Notes: generated by a model from the sequence alone, not told the origin. A DNA stretch of 64,000 bases from an uncultured Ruminococcus sp. (GCA_945868475.1 CAMBLM010000009.1:60679-124678), one strand, 5' to 3'. Shown: positions 27,692 through 36,817, numbered from the stretch's first letter. Numbers and translations are program-made.

Positions 27692-28648
27692 TCAGCACAT
27701 CATCTCACAAAGCTTTATCTCCGAAATGCACTTCTGCATCTCCAACGGATCATAAAGCATCTCTTCAATTTCCAACTCATCATACCCATATTCAAGCAGC
27801 ATAATAACATCATCAGGATCAATTCCGAAGTAACCGGCATATTCCGTAATCTCGTCAATGAAAAGATTCTCTGCTTCATAGTCATACGGATCAACAGATG
27901 AAAATCCATAGTAAGAACCCCAAGCACCGAAGTATCTGTCCTTGAAGTTAAAGGTCTGAATCTCGATAGTTCCATTTGCATTTATTTTCAGAATATCTCC
28001 GCAGGAAATATTGACCTTGCTGTAATTCTTCAAACCGATCTTCTTGACAGCTCTTGTGAGTATTTCATCCGTGCTTGCATAAAGGTAAAACCCATTGAAC
28101 TTGTAAATTGTCATAGGATTGTCACCTTTGACAATGTACAAATTATCTCTGTCATCCAATATTGTATAACAGAAAGAACCCTCGGTCTTTTCAGCCATTT
28201 TCTTTATGGCGTCAAAACCGAGGGCGTTTTCTTTTTCAATAAGCTGTACCGCAACATAGCTGTCAGTCTGAATGTTGGTCTTGGGCAGTCTTTCGGTAAT
28301 ACGAAGTTCATTATCATTATGCAGAACTCCGTTATGTGCAAGTGCGAAATCAAGCTTGTCAACATGACCGGGGAACGGATGATTGTTGAAGTTGAATTTC
28401 TCACTACCCTGAGTAGTCATTCGGGTATGTCCCATAACAACTTTGGCGCTTTCGGGAATACGATACCACATTTTATGTGCAGCAACAGGACGTTTTGAGA
28501 TATGAAGTCCACTTTCTGTATTGAAAGCAATTCCGGTAGCATCTATACCCCTTGCTTCGCATTCGGTAGACAAAATCTTGATAATTCTGTTTTTCTCCTT
28601 TGCTGTAAAAGTATCAGCATAGTCGATCAAACCAAATAAGCAACACAT
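27692..28648 (-). CDS. Class II glutamine amidotransferase
   Basis: 318 residues. Starting at the ATG at 28648 (after AGGAGGATGTATAAT), processing would expose Cys2 (MCCLFGLID), the required N-terminal nucleophile of this Ntn-hydrolase class. Further motifs match GlmS/PurF-type glutaminase domains: RGIDATGIAF, GHTRMTTQG (Arg clamp) and FALAHNGVLHN (oxyanion Asn-Gly). There is no phosphosugar or PRTase domain after it, only a ~100-residue acidic tail. It would release ammonia from glutamine for a partner. That partner is almost surely the amidoligase ending 1 bp upstream. Confidence 0.9.
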   Translation of the reverse strand: MCCLFGLIDYADTFTAKEKNRIIKILSTECEARGIDATGIAFNTESGLHISKRPVAAHKMWYRIPESAKVVMGHTRMTTQGSEKFNFNNHPFPGHVDKLDFALAHNGVLHNDNELRITERLPKTNIQTDSYVAVQLIEKENALGFDAIKKMAEKTEGSFCYTILDDRDNLYIVKGDNPMTIYKFNGFYLYASTDEILTRAVKKIGLKNYSKVNISCGDILKINANGTIEIQTFNFKDRYFGAWGSYYGFSSVDPYDYEAENLFIDEITEYAGYFGIDPDDVIMLLEYGYDELEIEEMLYDPLEMQKCISEIKLCEMMC

Positions 28649-28649
28649 A

Positions 28650-29768
28650 TTATACATCCTCCTCACATTCAATAGGTTCGTTTACATAAAGTCTTCTTTC
28701 CTTAAGGTAAGTAATAAGCTCAGGTTCGGTAATTTCAGCTACAAAATCGCACCAATTCAGCTGTGTAAGCTCTTTATCTGTCATATTAATAGCAAGATTG
28801 CAGATACGATTTACAAGCTGAAGTGTTGCTACAAGGGTGTTGAACTTCAAAGTTCCTCTAAAGATACGAAACTCAATTGTATGGTAATTCGTAAGGTTCA
28901 CGCAAGTATATCTACCCGAATAATTCTTTTTAGCGTTATCAAGCGTAGCCTTGGGATTATCCTTAATACCGTAACGAGCAGCCCATCTTGCAATCTGACT
29001 TTCGGTTCTTCTTGAAAACTTAAGCAGTTCCTGCCAAAATCTTTCAACAAAGAAAAGAACTCTTGAAATACACTCTTCCTGTTCTTCAGAAGTTTCTCCG
29101 AATGTCGTTCTGTTAACGTGAATATGCAAACCACAAGTTCTTGTTTTATGTGACAAATATCCGAGTGATATTGCTTTATCCATAACCTCTTTCCAAGGCA
29201 TTTCATTCAAATGATAATCAAGTGTCATAGGGTGTGTAACTATCTCCATTCCATCGCTAAGGCTGCCATCGTGCTTGATATATATTCTTCTTTCGTCAGC
29301 ATTTGCAACATCAGCAAGCTTCTCTGCATTAGAATCAATGTGACCGCCTTCGTCTATTTCAAGCTCTACACCGAAATACCGTTTGCCTTTTCCATAGAAA
29401 ATAGGGTTGGGTTTGAAACCGTAATCATGGATATACTCACTTGAACATCTCTGATTGTAGCAATGTCTGCAGTACGGATAATCGGTATCATCATCAAAGT
29501 AACAAGCATCATCATAGTCAAGTGTACAGCCACAAGATTCACAGGTGGTGTAGTAGTTATCATAACAATGGTCACAAAGAGTAATATCGCTGTCAGCAGC
29601 GTCTTCTGCCCAAATACGATCACCGCAGCGTTCACATACGACTGTAAGCTCGTCAAGGCAATCGGGACAAAACACTTCATTTCCAAAGCATCTCAAATCA
29701 TCTTCATCAAATGATCCTCCACAATGGGAGCATATAAAGGTATTGGTTGATTCGTTTATCTCGCTCAT
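28650..29768 (-). CDS. Putative amidoligase with N-terminal zinc-ribbon array
   Basis: 372 residues from the ATG at 29768. Residues 12-108 contain about seven CxxC-type pairs (CSHC, CPDC, CERC, CDHC, CESC, CRHC), suggesting several stacked zinc ribbons or a LIM-like module. The rest is the amidoligase_2 domain of the glutamine-synthetase-like/GCS fold: YFGVELEID (131-139), IKHDGSLSDGMEIVTHP (164-180), CGLHIHVN (212-219), HTIEFRIFRGTL (296-307). Family members form amide bonds from a carboxylate and an amine with ATP. Linkage to a glutaminase suggests ammonia or an amine as nucleophile. The substrate is unknown; the operon's small peptides are candidates. Confidence 0.85.
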   Translation of the reverse strand: MSEINESTNTFICSHCGGSFDEDDLRCFGNEVFCPDCLDELTVVCERCGDRIWAEDAADSDITLCDHCYDNYYTTCESCGCTLDYDDACYFDDDTDYPYCRHCYNQRCSSEYIHDYGFKPNPIFYGKGKRYFGVELEIDEGGHIDSNAEKLADVANADERRIYIKHDGSLSDGMEIVTHPMTLDYHLNEMPWKEVMDKAISLGYLSHKTRTCGLHIHVNRTTFGETSEEQEECISRVLFFVERFWQELLKFSRRTESQIARWAARYGIKDNPKATLDNAKKNYSGRYTCVNLTNYHTIEFRIFRGTLKFNTLVATLQLVNRICNLAINMTDKELTQLNWCDFVAEITEPELITYLKERRLYVNEPIECEEDV

Positions 29769-29791
29769 TTTCTTTTTCCTCCATAAAAGAC

Positions 29792-29827
29792 AAAAGGACA
29801 AGCCATAACGAAATGACTTGTCCTTTT
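29792..29827 (-). terminator. Hairpin inside the amidoligase operon (attenuator-like)
   Basis: AAAAGGACAAG and CTTGTCCTTTT form a long stem with a short inner CAT/ATG pairing, between the DUF960 gene and the amidoligase. In the minus direction TTTTGTCTTTT follows. It could lower expression of the ligase relative to the upstream small genes. Confidence 0.65.
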
Positions 29828-29846
29828 CATAATAATTATTGTTGTT

Positions 29847-30137
29847 TTAGTATTCTTCTGCCAAAAGCATTGTGCAATGGTCACCGTCGTCTATAACGTA
29901 AACTTTTGCACTTACAGGGTTATCTGTTTGAACATAGTATTCTCTGCTGTATGCAGGAACTTCTTGCTCGTGAATAATATGCTGTGTTCCGTCATCGGAA
30001 ACAGAAAGCCGAAAGACTTGCAGATAGTCCTTCGGCTCATTAAGATTGTTGATAAGATACCACATAAACATTTGCAGGTCAAAAGGTATCTCGTTTTGTA
30101 CGCCACGAGTTAAGTATCGTTGTCCGGTAAACGACAT
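29847..30137 (-). CDS. DUF960-like small protein
   Basis: 96 residues with the DUF960 pattern at the N-terminus (RYLTRGVQNEIPFDLQMFMWYLI), a central YLQVFRLS and an acidic end. Function of the family is unknown. It overlaps the preceding microprotein gene by 28 bp in another frame, with GAGGTG before the ATG, so the genes are co-transcribed. Its presence in an amidoligase/glutaminase operon makes an accessory or substrate-like role possible. Confidence 0.7.
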   Translation of the reverse strand: MSFTGQRYLTRGVQNEIPFDLQMFMWYLINNLNEPKDYLQVFRLSVSDDGTQHIIHEQEVPAYSREYYVQTDNPVSAKVYVIDDGDHCTMLLAEEY

Positions 30138-30253
30138 ATTTTCAGCACCTCTTCCTGTGACTTGGATTCAAGGGTACTGCAGATCGCAAGAGCAGCCGCA
30201 CCTGCAGCTGCAGCAATGATCTTAAGGATAAGGTCTTCTGTAACGCTTGACAT
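30110..30253 (-). CDS. Hydrophobic microprotein (47 residues)
   Basis: Encodes MSSVTEDLILKIIAAAAGAA, then a charged tail (ESKSQEEVLKICRLPDNDT). One Ala-rich helix could insert in a membrane. Supported by position in the same-strand gene string and overlap with the DUF960 start. The binding site (AAAGG) is further than ideal, so expression is uncertain. Confidence 0.45.
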   Translation of the reverse strand: MSSVTEDLILKIIAAAAGAAALAICSTLESKSQEEVLKICRLPDNDT

Positions 30254-30308
30254 AAAGTATCGCCGCCTTTCGCAAAGTATCGCACTTTTCGTGCTTGAAT
30301 TTGATTGG

Positions 30309-30380
30309 TTAATCTTCCGTAATAGCCTTTACAACCGCTGTAACTATGGCAATAACGACCACACCGATGATTTTGTTCAT
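30309..30380 (-). CDS. Hydrophobic 23-residue peptide
   Basis: A 23-residue frame, MNKIIGVVVIAIVTAVV followed by KAITED, with an excellent AAAGGAG binding site 8 bp before its ATG. It looks like a membrane-inserting or signalling peptide. It would be the first gene of the amidoligase operon. Real but unclassifiable from sequence alone. Confidence 0.55.
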   Translation of the reverse strand: MNKIIGVVVIAIVTAVVKAITED

Positions 30381-30479
30381 AACTTTTCTCTCCTTTCATA
30401 AAATAGATTTTGTGCCTTTTTTTGCTGTAAAACATAGATTTCAGCATAAACACAATAGTTTTTAGAAACATGAAAAAAT

Positions 30480-30523
30480 CCCCATGCACTCCGGCAAACG
30501 CCGGAAAACATGGGGATCTAAAC
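30480..30523 (-). terminator. Terminator-like hairpin upstream of the amidoligase operon
   Basis: CCCCATG-(tttt/cact)-CCGGC/GCCGG-CATGGGG stem. On the minus strand it is followed by ATTTTTTC, on the plus strand by no T-run. It would insulate the operon or act as a leader attenuator. Confidence 0.7.
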
Positions 30524-30645
30524 GTTTATTTCATGCTCTTACACTAATATGATATATACTTGAAATGTGAAGCTTTATCACAGCTTGCGAAGGGTTGCGG
30601 CATATTGCAACAAAAGAGTAAATACTACAAAAAGGAGGCTTTTCA

Positions 30646-30816
30646 ATGCTTTCAGATTACGATGATTACCTTACGCCTTATGAAGTCGCAGACGAACTTG
30701 CACTTTCGCTTACTACTGTTTACAATCTGCTCCGTTCGGGTAAGCTTCCCGGGGTTAAGATTGGTAGGAGCTGGAGGATTCCACGAGATGCTTTGGAGAG
30801 GGTTATTTACAGATAA
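30646..30816 (+). CDS. Excisionase-like helix-turn-helix protein
   Basis: 56 residues: YLTPYEVADELALSLTTVYNLLRSG followed by KLPGVKIGRSWRIPRDALERVI, the HTH_17/excisionase fold. AAAGGAGG precedes the ATG. Convergent to a broken integrase at 30946, it is probably the surviving xis of an older element absorbed into this island. A perfect hairpin (CGGTCATACGAAA/TTTCGTATGACCG, about 30831-30860) follows it. Confidence 0.8.
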   Translation: MLSDYDDYLTPYEVADELALSLTTVYNLLRSGKLPGVKIGRSWRIPRDALERVIYR

Positions 30817-30945
30817 ATTTATGCCGGTCATACGAAATATGTTTCGTATGACCGACGTTTAGTTGGTTTTAAAATCAAGCAATAGAAACCAAAAACAGAA
30901 AAAAGCGTTGTAATATTTTATCCTCTCGTTTTGCAACATGGTCTT

Positions 30946-31510
30946 CTACCCATGTTCATACAGATAGCATTTTGCTGCCTTTACTATTCGGTCAAAGCTG
31001 TCAGCATAAGTACGCTGGACAAATGGCTGACCGAGCAGATTGGAAAAAACAAAGCCATAGTCGGAATACGCCATACCTGCTCGGTCTTTATCTTCGGCAG
31101 TGTAGTCAAGCTGCTCCTTAAGTATCTCAACAATCTCGGGAATAAGGGGAATATCTCGGATACTGGTATAAATTTTCGGAGAGCTTCGCATAAGAACAGT
31201 CTTGTTTTCATCACTATCTCCGAAGAATTCAGCCGAATCAGGGGAAAAATCGTCCTTGTACTCACGTTTCATACTTGAGCGAACGTGTATCATGGGGATC
31301 ACTTACCGGTCATTGTGTGCGGCATTGACAAATGCGGTCTGTTCTTCAATAGTAAGTACACGCATCACTTTTTTCCTGCTTGGGCGTTTTTACAAGATCG
31401 GCAATGTTTCGGCTTACAAAACCATTGATACAGGCATGTTTCAATGCAGCGTGTATCATGTTTTTAATATTAAGAACGGTTTTAGCATAGTTCCCGCTTT
31501 GCTTGTAACG
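30946..31510 (-). pseudogene. Tyrosine integrase remnant
   Basis: Fragments in different frames: an N-terminal core-binding piece (NYAKTVLNIKNMIHAALKHACINGF, then DLVKTPKQEKSD), a short RVLTIEEQTAFVNAAHNDR, and a central catalytic piece (SSPKIYTSIRDIPLIPEIVEILKEQL) to 30946. The C-terminal HxxR...Y part is missing. Frameshifts and truncation make it inactive. It shows an earlier integrase-bearing element here. Confidence 0.75.
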
Positions 31511-31515
31511 AGGAA

Positions 31516-32247
31516 TTATTTTGAGGATACGTTAATTTTAACCTTTTTCCAACAATATCTTACGTCGTTTTTAAATTGATAACTTACACAATCCGGGAAT
31601 AAGTAATAGTCTTCAAAGCGGCATACATTTCCGTGTATAAGGTCAATAACGGTTTCGTGAGGAATGACCTTGCCAAACGACCGCCCTACATCCATACCAC
31701 ATGATTTCGTACAACAATAATAAGAACTATTATTATAATGGCGCAAATCAACAACTTGGTTGCATCTTGGACATAATAATTCTTCAGTTTGTTGTGGCGT
31801 GATATAAGCGTTGGATTCAAGGCATTGTTTATTTAATGTCCTGAAAAATGATTGAAATTCACTTCTAGTAAATCTTGTGATTTCTTCTTTTTGAATTCCG
31901 GAATCGTCCATATCTAATACATGGATTAGTAAAATTTCATTTTCAGCCCCAGTTCCTTTTTTGGCATAATTAACAAGGTATAAAGTAGCATTTAAGTCTT
32001 TTGCAACTTTCCACAAACGAAGAAATTTCATTTTATTCTTTGTCCAGTAATTCCTTGGGTGACTTGTATATGGCGTAACTTTCTGTTCTTCTTCACATAG
32101 AAGATATTCAAAAATAATATATCCATCTTTGGAACTATACTGTATTCTGTCAAAATTTATTGCTGCCGTTATATCGTCCGAAAGCATTTCTTTTGCAAAC
32201 TCAAAACCCGAAACATCATCATGACCTAATTTCTTGCTTTGGCTCAT
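31516..32247 (-). CDS. Uncharacterised protein with C-terminal zinc ribbon, linked to the restriction system
   Basis: 243 residues from the ATG at 32247 (AGGAGAG 9 bp before). The N-terminal half has alternating strands and a GYIIFEYLLCEEEQ stretch reminiscent of restriction-endonuclease-like cores, but the catalytic set is not convincing. The C-terminal half carries CPRCNQVVDLRHYNNSSYYCC..SCG, a four-cysteine zinc ribbon. It follows the AlwI-like endonuclease by 6 bp, so it is likely the fourth gene of the restriction operon. It may assist target recognition or be a second nuclease. Confidence 0.6.
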   Translation of the reverse strand: MSQSKKLGHDDVSGFEFAKEMLSDDITAAINFDRIQYSSKDGYIIFEYLLCEEEQKVTPYTSHPRNYWTKNKMKFLRLWKVAKDLNATLYLVNYAKKGTGAENEILLIHVLDMDDSGIQKEEITRFTRSEFQSFFRTLNKQCLESNAYITPQQTEELLCPRCNQVVDLRHYNNSSYYCCTKSCGMDVGRSFGKVIPHETVIDLIHGNVCRFEDYYLFPDCVSYQFKNDVRYCWKKVKINVSSK

Positions 32248-32253
32248 AAACAA

Positions 32254-34236
32254 TTACTCTCCTATTGAATCAATAATTTTTACAATATTCCCTGTATACC
32301 ATGTTGGTATGGGTTCGTCAGTCTGAAATGCTGTCTCGAAAACAGTATATAATTCTTTGTACTTCAAGTTTTTTTGCAAGATTGTTTTCAGCTCTGAAAT
32401 CTGCAAGGGAATAATCTTCATTCCCGAAACGTTCTTTGAATAGTCCTGCGGGTCATAATAGGGAATTGACTTTCGGCTTCTGAAATCGGCGATGACATTT
32501 ATATTCAATGTTCCCGTTGCAAATACGCAGTAGGAGTTCAGGTTGCCTGTTCGGAGCAAGTGCTGTCCGAGATGTCTTGATACAGGCTCCATCTCCATTC
32601 TCCGCTGATTTGAGCTGTCGGCAAGGGTAGCCTCCAACAACAAAGCGTGTTCGGGGTAATCTGCCGTTTGACTATACTCATAGACAATATCAGCTTCACC
32701 GCCTGCCGCGTGGGTTTTAGGCAGCAAATCAGCGTCAAGCGAGAGCTTCATATAGTCAAGGACCTTGCCTTGATAATCGCTGATTTTGTACCACAATACG
32801 CCCAACACATATTCAAACATTGTCGGAACATCTGCATTGTCCGTAACCATTCTTCTGATTTCATCATCGTTGCGGTTTTCAAAGCAGGTAAGCAATTCAA
32901 GCAGATTGTCATCGGAGAATTTCTTGTCAATAAGCGTCTTAAAGCGCTTGTATCTGATACGCTCCAATGCTTCTCGTGCTGTATCAATAGTGGTCGTACC
33001 GATACCAAGCTCTGCATTTATGCACTTGATAACTACATCATCATTTATAACAAGGCAATCTGCGATTTCTTCAAGGGCACAGTTTTCATACAAGAGGTCT
33101 GATGAAATGTAGGCTTGCTCATACAGGCTGTCAATAACCGATTTGAAGAAATGCTTGGGGACAACATCAAGATTAACTACGCCGTTCTCAAACAGAACAA
33201 TATCGGTAGTTCTGAAAAAGCGGCGGTTTAAGTCGAAATAATCACGCAGCGTTGCTTTTGCCTTGAACAACTGCATAAGCTTAAAGAAAGCTGTTTTGAA
33301 CTCGTTTTCAGTAGTAACATTATCGAAATCCGTAGGCTTGATATGAGCTTCAGCGTTCCTTACAAGCGCAACTCTGGAATTAGTGTCAAAAAGATACTTT
33401 ATCCAATAATTGCTTATGCGTATCTTCTTTGCAGCGTCAAAGACCTCAACAAAAGCCGACCTATCTTTCTCCATATAGACCTTATGCAAGGCTTTGTAAA
33501 GCGAGAAATAAGGCTTATCGTAGTTGCGGCTCTTTCGGTTTATCCCTATTTCGCAAATCAAGTTCTCGTCAACCTTTTCCCGCGACAACAGCAGTGATAA
33601 CGCTTCCTTGTAGTTGTCCATTGACAGCAGCCTTGAAACAATTACATCATCAACAGTTTTCTGCCCGTTCTTTATATCGTCAATGCAAGCGATGATTTCA
33701 TCGGTGGTTTCCTTGCTCGTACAAAGCGGCAGCAGGTATGTAAACTCATCTGCTGAAAGCTCTCCCAATTTGGAGAGGAGATACAGCAACACGATGAGCG
33801 GTCTAACCGTATTGCCGTCAACCACACAAGAGGTTTTCAGCAGCTGTTTCAGATAAATAAAGCTGTCTTTAGGTATCTCGAAATGATTGTCCGAGCCGAA
33901 ATCATTGCTTTCGCTTATTGCAAGCAGAGCTTTTCCCACATTAGTCAGACGGCGGTTGTCGTCAATCAGACCTATATCCACCAAACCCGATGTCTTTTCA
34001 CGAGCGTCTTTGGGTTTGTTATCTGCGTCGCCTTCAACAAAGCCCTTCTCCTGCATAAACAGATAGTATTCCGTCTGAATGTTATTGTTGTTTCTCCAAC
34101 TAATATCGGCATTGTCAGGCTTGCTCCAAAACTCGTTTAACAAGCCTAACTGTTCCTCGATAGTTCTATTAAAATTCTTGGTTCTGAAACTTGTTGTTCC
34201 CAAGCACCAGCAAAAGCTCTTGTATGTTAACGGCAC
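32254..34236 (-). CDS. AlwI-family type IIS restriction endonuclease
   Basis: 660 residues. The likely start is GTG at 34236, 5 bp after AAGGAGG; an ATG at 34260 lies upstream of that site. Family marks: N-terminal YKSFCWCLGTTSFRT, and a C-terminal nuclease core with GGEADIVYEY, LLLEATLADS, RRMEMEPVSRHLG and YCVFATGTL (resembling MlyI/AlwI cores, PD-(D/E)xK type). AlwI enzymes cut at a distance from an asymmetric site (GGATC for AlwI). Two adenine methylases lie directly upstream, as expected when each strand of an asymmetric site needs its own enzyme. The specificity of this copy is not known. Confidence 0.9.
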   Translation of the reverse strand: MPLTYKSFCWCLGTTSFRTKNFNRTIEEQLGLLNEFWSKPDNADISWRNNNNIQTEYYLFMQEKGFVEGDADNKPKDAREKTSGLVDIGLIDDNRRLTNVGKALLAISESNDFGSDNHFEIPKDSFIYLKQLLKTSCVVDGNTVRPLIVLLYLLSKLGELSADEFTYLLPLCTSKETTDEIIACIDDIKNGQKTVDDVIVSRLLSMDNYKEALSLLLSREKVDENLICEIGINRKSRNYDKPYFSLYKALHKVYMEKDRSAFVEVFDAAKKIRISNYWIKYLFDTNSRVALVRNAEAHIKPTDFDNVTTENEFKTAFFKLMQLFKAKATLRDYFDLNRRFFRTTDIVLFENGVVNLDVVPKHFFKSVIDSLYEQAYISSDLLYENCALEEIADCLVINDDVVIKCINAELGIGTTTIDTAREALERIRYKRFKTLIDKKFSDDNLLELLTCFENRNDDEIRRMVTDNADVPTMFEYVLGVLWYKISDYQGKVLDYMKLSLDADLLPKTHAAGGEADIVYEYSQTADYPEHALLLEATLADSSNQRRMEMEPVSRHLGQHLLRTGNLNSYCVFATGTLNINVIADFRSRKSIPYYDPQDYSKNVSGMKIIPLQISELKTILQKNLKYKELYTVFETAFQTDEPIPTWYTGNIVKIIDSIGE

Positions 34237-34279
34237 GGTTTTCCTCCTTTTTGAACTCATTCAGCGTTGTTGTGTGTCA

Positions 34280-35212
34280 TCAGTAATTTACGATTAACAC
34301 TTCCTCACTACCCGATGACCTATCTTTGGTTTGGTAGTTGGAGTTGGAATAGTTATAGTCAAGCGAAATCGCACGATATTGAGGGTTATCTTCAAGCCAC
34401 TTTAGCAGTATCGCGTTCTCCTTGCCTTTGCTCCGAAGCACATTTGATAATGCAAATCTAATGCCTTGTTCGTTGGCTTTATCAAGGAACTTATATAAAG
34501 CTCTCTCCTTATCCTCGTTCCACCCACCTTGCTCATTGTATGTAGCACAGGTAATAAGGTAGGGCGGGTCTGCGTAGATAAAGTCGTTTTCTCCATATCC
34601 ATCGAGGCTGAAAACCTCAAAGTCGGTGTTTGTAATAACAAAATTATCCTCTTTCAGTCGGTCAATGAAATCAGAAAGCTTTTTCTGCATTTTGGTATTA
34701 TAATCACGCTTTCCGACAGGAAGATTAAACTTGCCATTACTATTGAACCTAATCTGATTGTTAAACGAATACACTATCAGAACATATAAGATTGCGTAGT
34801 GATAGTAATCTAAATTTTTGTGTTCATTAAAGTCCTCACGAAGTTTAAGATATGGTTGTTTGTTGTATTCTCCAAGACCTTTGCCGCTTTCACATCCATA
34901 ATGCTCGTACCCGTGAATATCCGAGCGGGATAGACCGTATTTCTCAATAATATCCTCTATCATTTTGAGAAGCACGTCTTTATCCATATTCTTGAAAGTG
35001 TTGTATAAATTCTGTAAGTTACCGTCTGTATCATTAAGTATTACTCTATCGGCGTTCACATTGATACCGACATTGCAGCCACCGCAGAACAAATCAATAA
35101 AAGTGTCGCTGATTTCAGGAAACAGCGGCAAGATTTGGGGAAGGAGCTTATACTTTCCGCCAATATAGTTTAATGGTGAAGGAATTATTTCTTTCTCTAA
35201 ATGCATCTGCAT
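34280..35212 (-). CDS. DNA adenine methylase (D12/Dam class), restriction partner
   Basis: 310 residues. Motif I region NYIGGKYKLLPQI (15-27) and FIDLFCGGCNVGI (38-50); catalytic DPPY at 215-218. It methylates adenine N6 in the recognition sequence. Its start overlaps the end of the preceding methylase gene by 16 bp, showing translational coupling. It is followed 44 bp later by the endonuclease gene, so protection is produced before cleavage. Confidence 0.93.
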   Translation of the reverse strand: MQMHLEKEIIPSPLNYIGGKYKLLPQILPLFPEISDTFIDLFCGGCNVGINVNADRVILNDTDGNLQNLYNTFKNMDKDVLLKMIEDIIEKYGLSRSDIHGYEHYGCESGKGLGEYNKQPYLKLREDFNEHKNLDYYHYAILYVLIVYSFNNQIRFNSNGKFNLPVGKRDYNTKMQKKLSDFIDRLKEDNFVITNTDFEVFSLDGYGENDFIYADPPYLITCATYNEQGGWNEDKERALYKFLDKANEQGIRFALSNVLRSKGKENAILLKWLEDNPQYRAISLDYNYSNSNYQTKDRSSGSEEVLIVNY

Positions 35213-36231
35213 AAAAACAGCCTTTCCTCGTTACCCTCAATGTTTGATTTTCCCGTGGTGAATGCTTTATAGCTCTCGGAAAACACCTCAACTGTTCCTT
35301 TGGCTTCAAGCACTCTCATAATAACTTCATCGGATATTTTTGCATTAGAACGGTCATTACCTTTGTTCGCCATATTATTATAGGACAATAAGATATACCT
35401 CGCCGCGATATGTTCAATTAAATCCTCAAAAGCCGCTTCTGCCTGTCTTGTACAGTATTCGCTTTTTAGCGCGCTTCTGTCCGGCTTTCTTGCTACACCG
35501 CTCACCTTCGGCATTTGCCATCTTGCAACATTTTCAATAAGGTGATATGCGTCACAGTATTGCCGAGAATTGTAGGGGGGGTCAATGTACACCAAATCTG
35601 CCTGTATGCGCTTTACAAGCTCGTTTGCATTTTCGTTATAGCATTGATTTTTTCTCCTGTTCTGCTTTGGCATTGGAACTGCAAGCTCTAAATGCCTATC
35701 AAATTCCACACCTTGACGATATGCGTCATAATGACCGCAGGTGTTGGCAATCTTGTCCATTGCATATAGAAGCGAGGTAATGAGTATTGCTCTCTCTCTC
35801 TCATTAAACACACCTGCAAGAAACTCGTCCTCAATGTCTTGACGGATATAGCCTATTTTACTGCAATCCTCTCTGCTGAAATATGTATCCGCAAAGTTCT
35901 CTGTCATATAATTTTCGTCATTTATATCAAGCGAGTTATAGTGTAAAATAAAGTCAACAATCTTCTGCTTTGAAAACCTCTCGGAAGAAAACCAAGCTAA
36001 ATTGCATATATAGTTACTGTACAGAATATCGTTAGTTATTAACCGCTTATCAAGGAAAGCCGAAGATACTGCACCTGTTCCCGAAAAGATGTCGGCAAAA
36101 ACATTTATCCCCTCACAATTTTCATCGACTACGTTCTTTATGAAAGGGATCAAACGATACTTGTTGCCAAGATAACGTCTATTGTTTATAGCAGTAGTCT
36201 TGTAAGCTACTTTACAAGATGAGCTTGCCAT
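35197..36231 (-). CDS. DNA adenine methylase (D12 class), second enzyme of the pair
   Basis: 344 residues. RRYLGNKYRLIPFI (18-31), FADIFSGTGAVSSAF (45-59) and catalytic DPPYNSRQY (217-225). It differs strongly from the downstream methylase, in line with recognition of the other strand of an asymmetric target. AAAGGAG precedes the ATG. It is first in the order methylase, methylase, endonuclease, zinc-ribbon gene. Confidence 0.93.
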   Translation of the reverse strand: MASSSCKVAYKTTAINNRRYLGNKYRLIPFIKNVVDENCEGINVFADIFSGTGAVSSAFLDKRLITNDILYSNYICNLAWFSSERFSKQKIVDFILHYNSLDINDENYMTENFADTYFSREDCSKIGYIRQDIEDEFLAGVFNERERAILITSLLYAMDKIANTCGHYDAYRQGVEFDRHLELAVPMPKQNRRKNQCYNENANELVKRIQADLVYIDPPYNSRQYCDAYHLIENVARWQMPKVSGVARKPDRSALKSEYCTRQAEAAFEDLIEHIAARYILLSYNNMANKGNDRSNAKISDEVIMRVLEAKGTVEVFSESYKAFTTGKSNIEGNEERLFLCRCI

Positions 36232-36376
36232 AGTAACACTCCTTTCAATAATGTGTTCTCAAGAAATCATGGTATAGTGAAAAAACGTAACATTGCCGAT
36301 GACAATGCGGAATACCACAGAATAAACCTATACACACTATATTATAACACATTAAGGTTAAAAATTCAATAAGATT

Positions 36377-36817
36377 TTATAATTTATCTGCTTCCGCAAG
36401 GTTGATTATCACCTTGCCTTTTTTCTTTGCCTTTTCTACAAACTGCGCAGCTCCGCCCCAATCGTGCGTAATATAACACACAATGATGTCACACTCGTTC
36501 ACCATATAATTGTTGCCGAACGATATTGCAAAACGCTTTGGAGCGCTCTCTATACCTTTGGGGACAAGCGTCGGTAAAGCGTTCTGTTCGCTGTTCCTTT
36601 CAACGGGAATATACGAAAGAACTATATGACAGGTTATATGTGGGTAACTTTGCAGAGTTTGTCCGAGAACACTCTGCGCCATAAAATCAAACGCTCCGTG
36701 TGTACCGACAAGAAAATTTATGTCCTCATTCTCCTCAATCAGTCGCTGTACTGTTTGCTCCAAGAGCGGCTTAACCGCACTCGGAGTATCTTTATGCCCA
36801 AAGAACGCCACGACCAT
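36377..36817 (-). CDS. SLOG-family (YpsA/DUF1273-like) protein
   Basis: 146 residues of Rossmann-like pattern: VVAFFGHKDTP, NFLVGTHGAFDFMAQ, HIVLSYIP, and NECDIIVCYITHDWGGAAQFVEKAKKKGKVIINL. SLOG proteins bind nucleotide-derived ligands and often serve as sensors in conflict systems. AGGAGAG precedes the ATG. It lies between the restriction operon (same strand) and a divergent XRE regulator. Confidence 0.8.
   Translation of the reverse strand: MVVAFFGHKDTPSAVKPLLEQTVQRLIEENEDINFLVGTHGAFDFMAQSVLGQTLQSYPHITCHIVLSYIPVERNSEQNALPTLVPKGIESAPKRFAISFGNNYMVNECDIIVCYITHDWGGAAQFVEKAKKKGKVIINLAEADKL

Noticed and set aside
30142..30489. 115-residue minus frame across the microprotein genes
   Set aside because: It lies in a different frame from the two better-supported small genes and reads over the hairpin and binding site of the 23-residue peptide.
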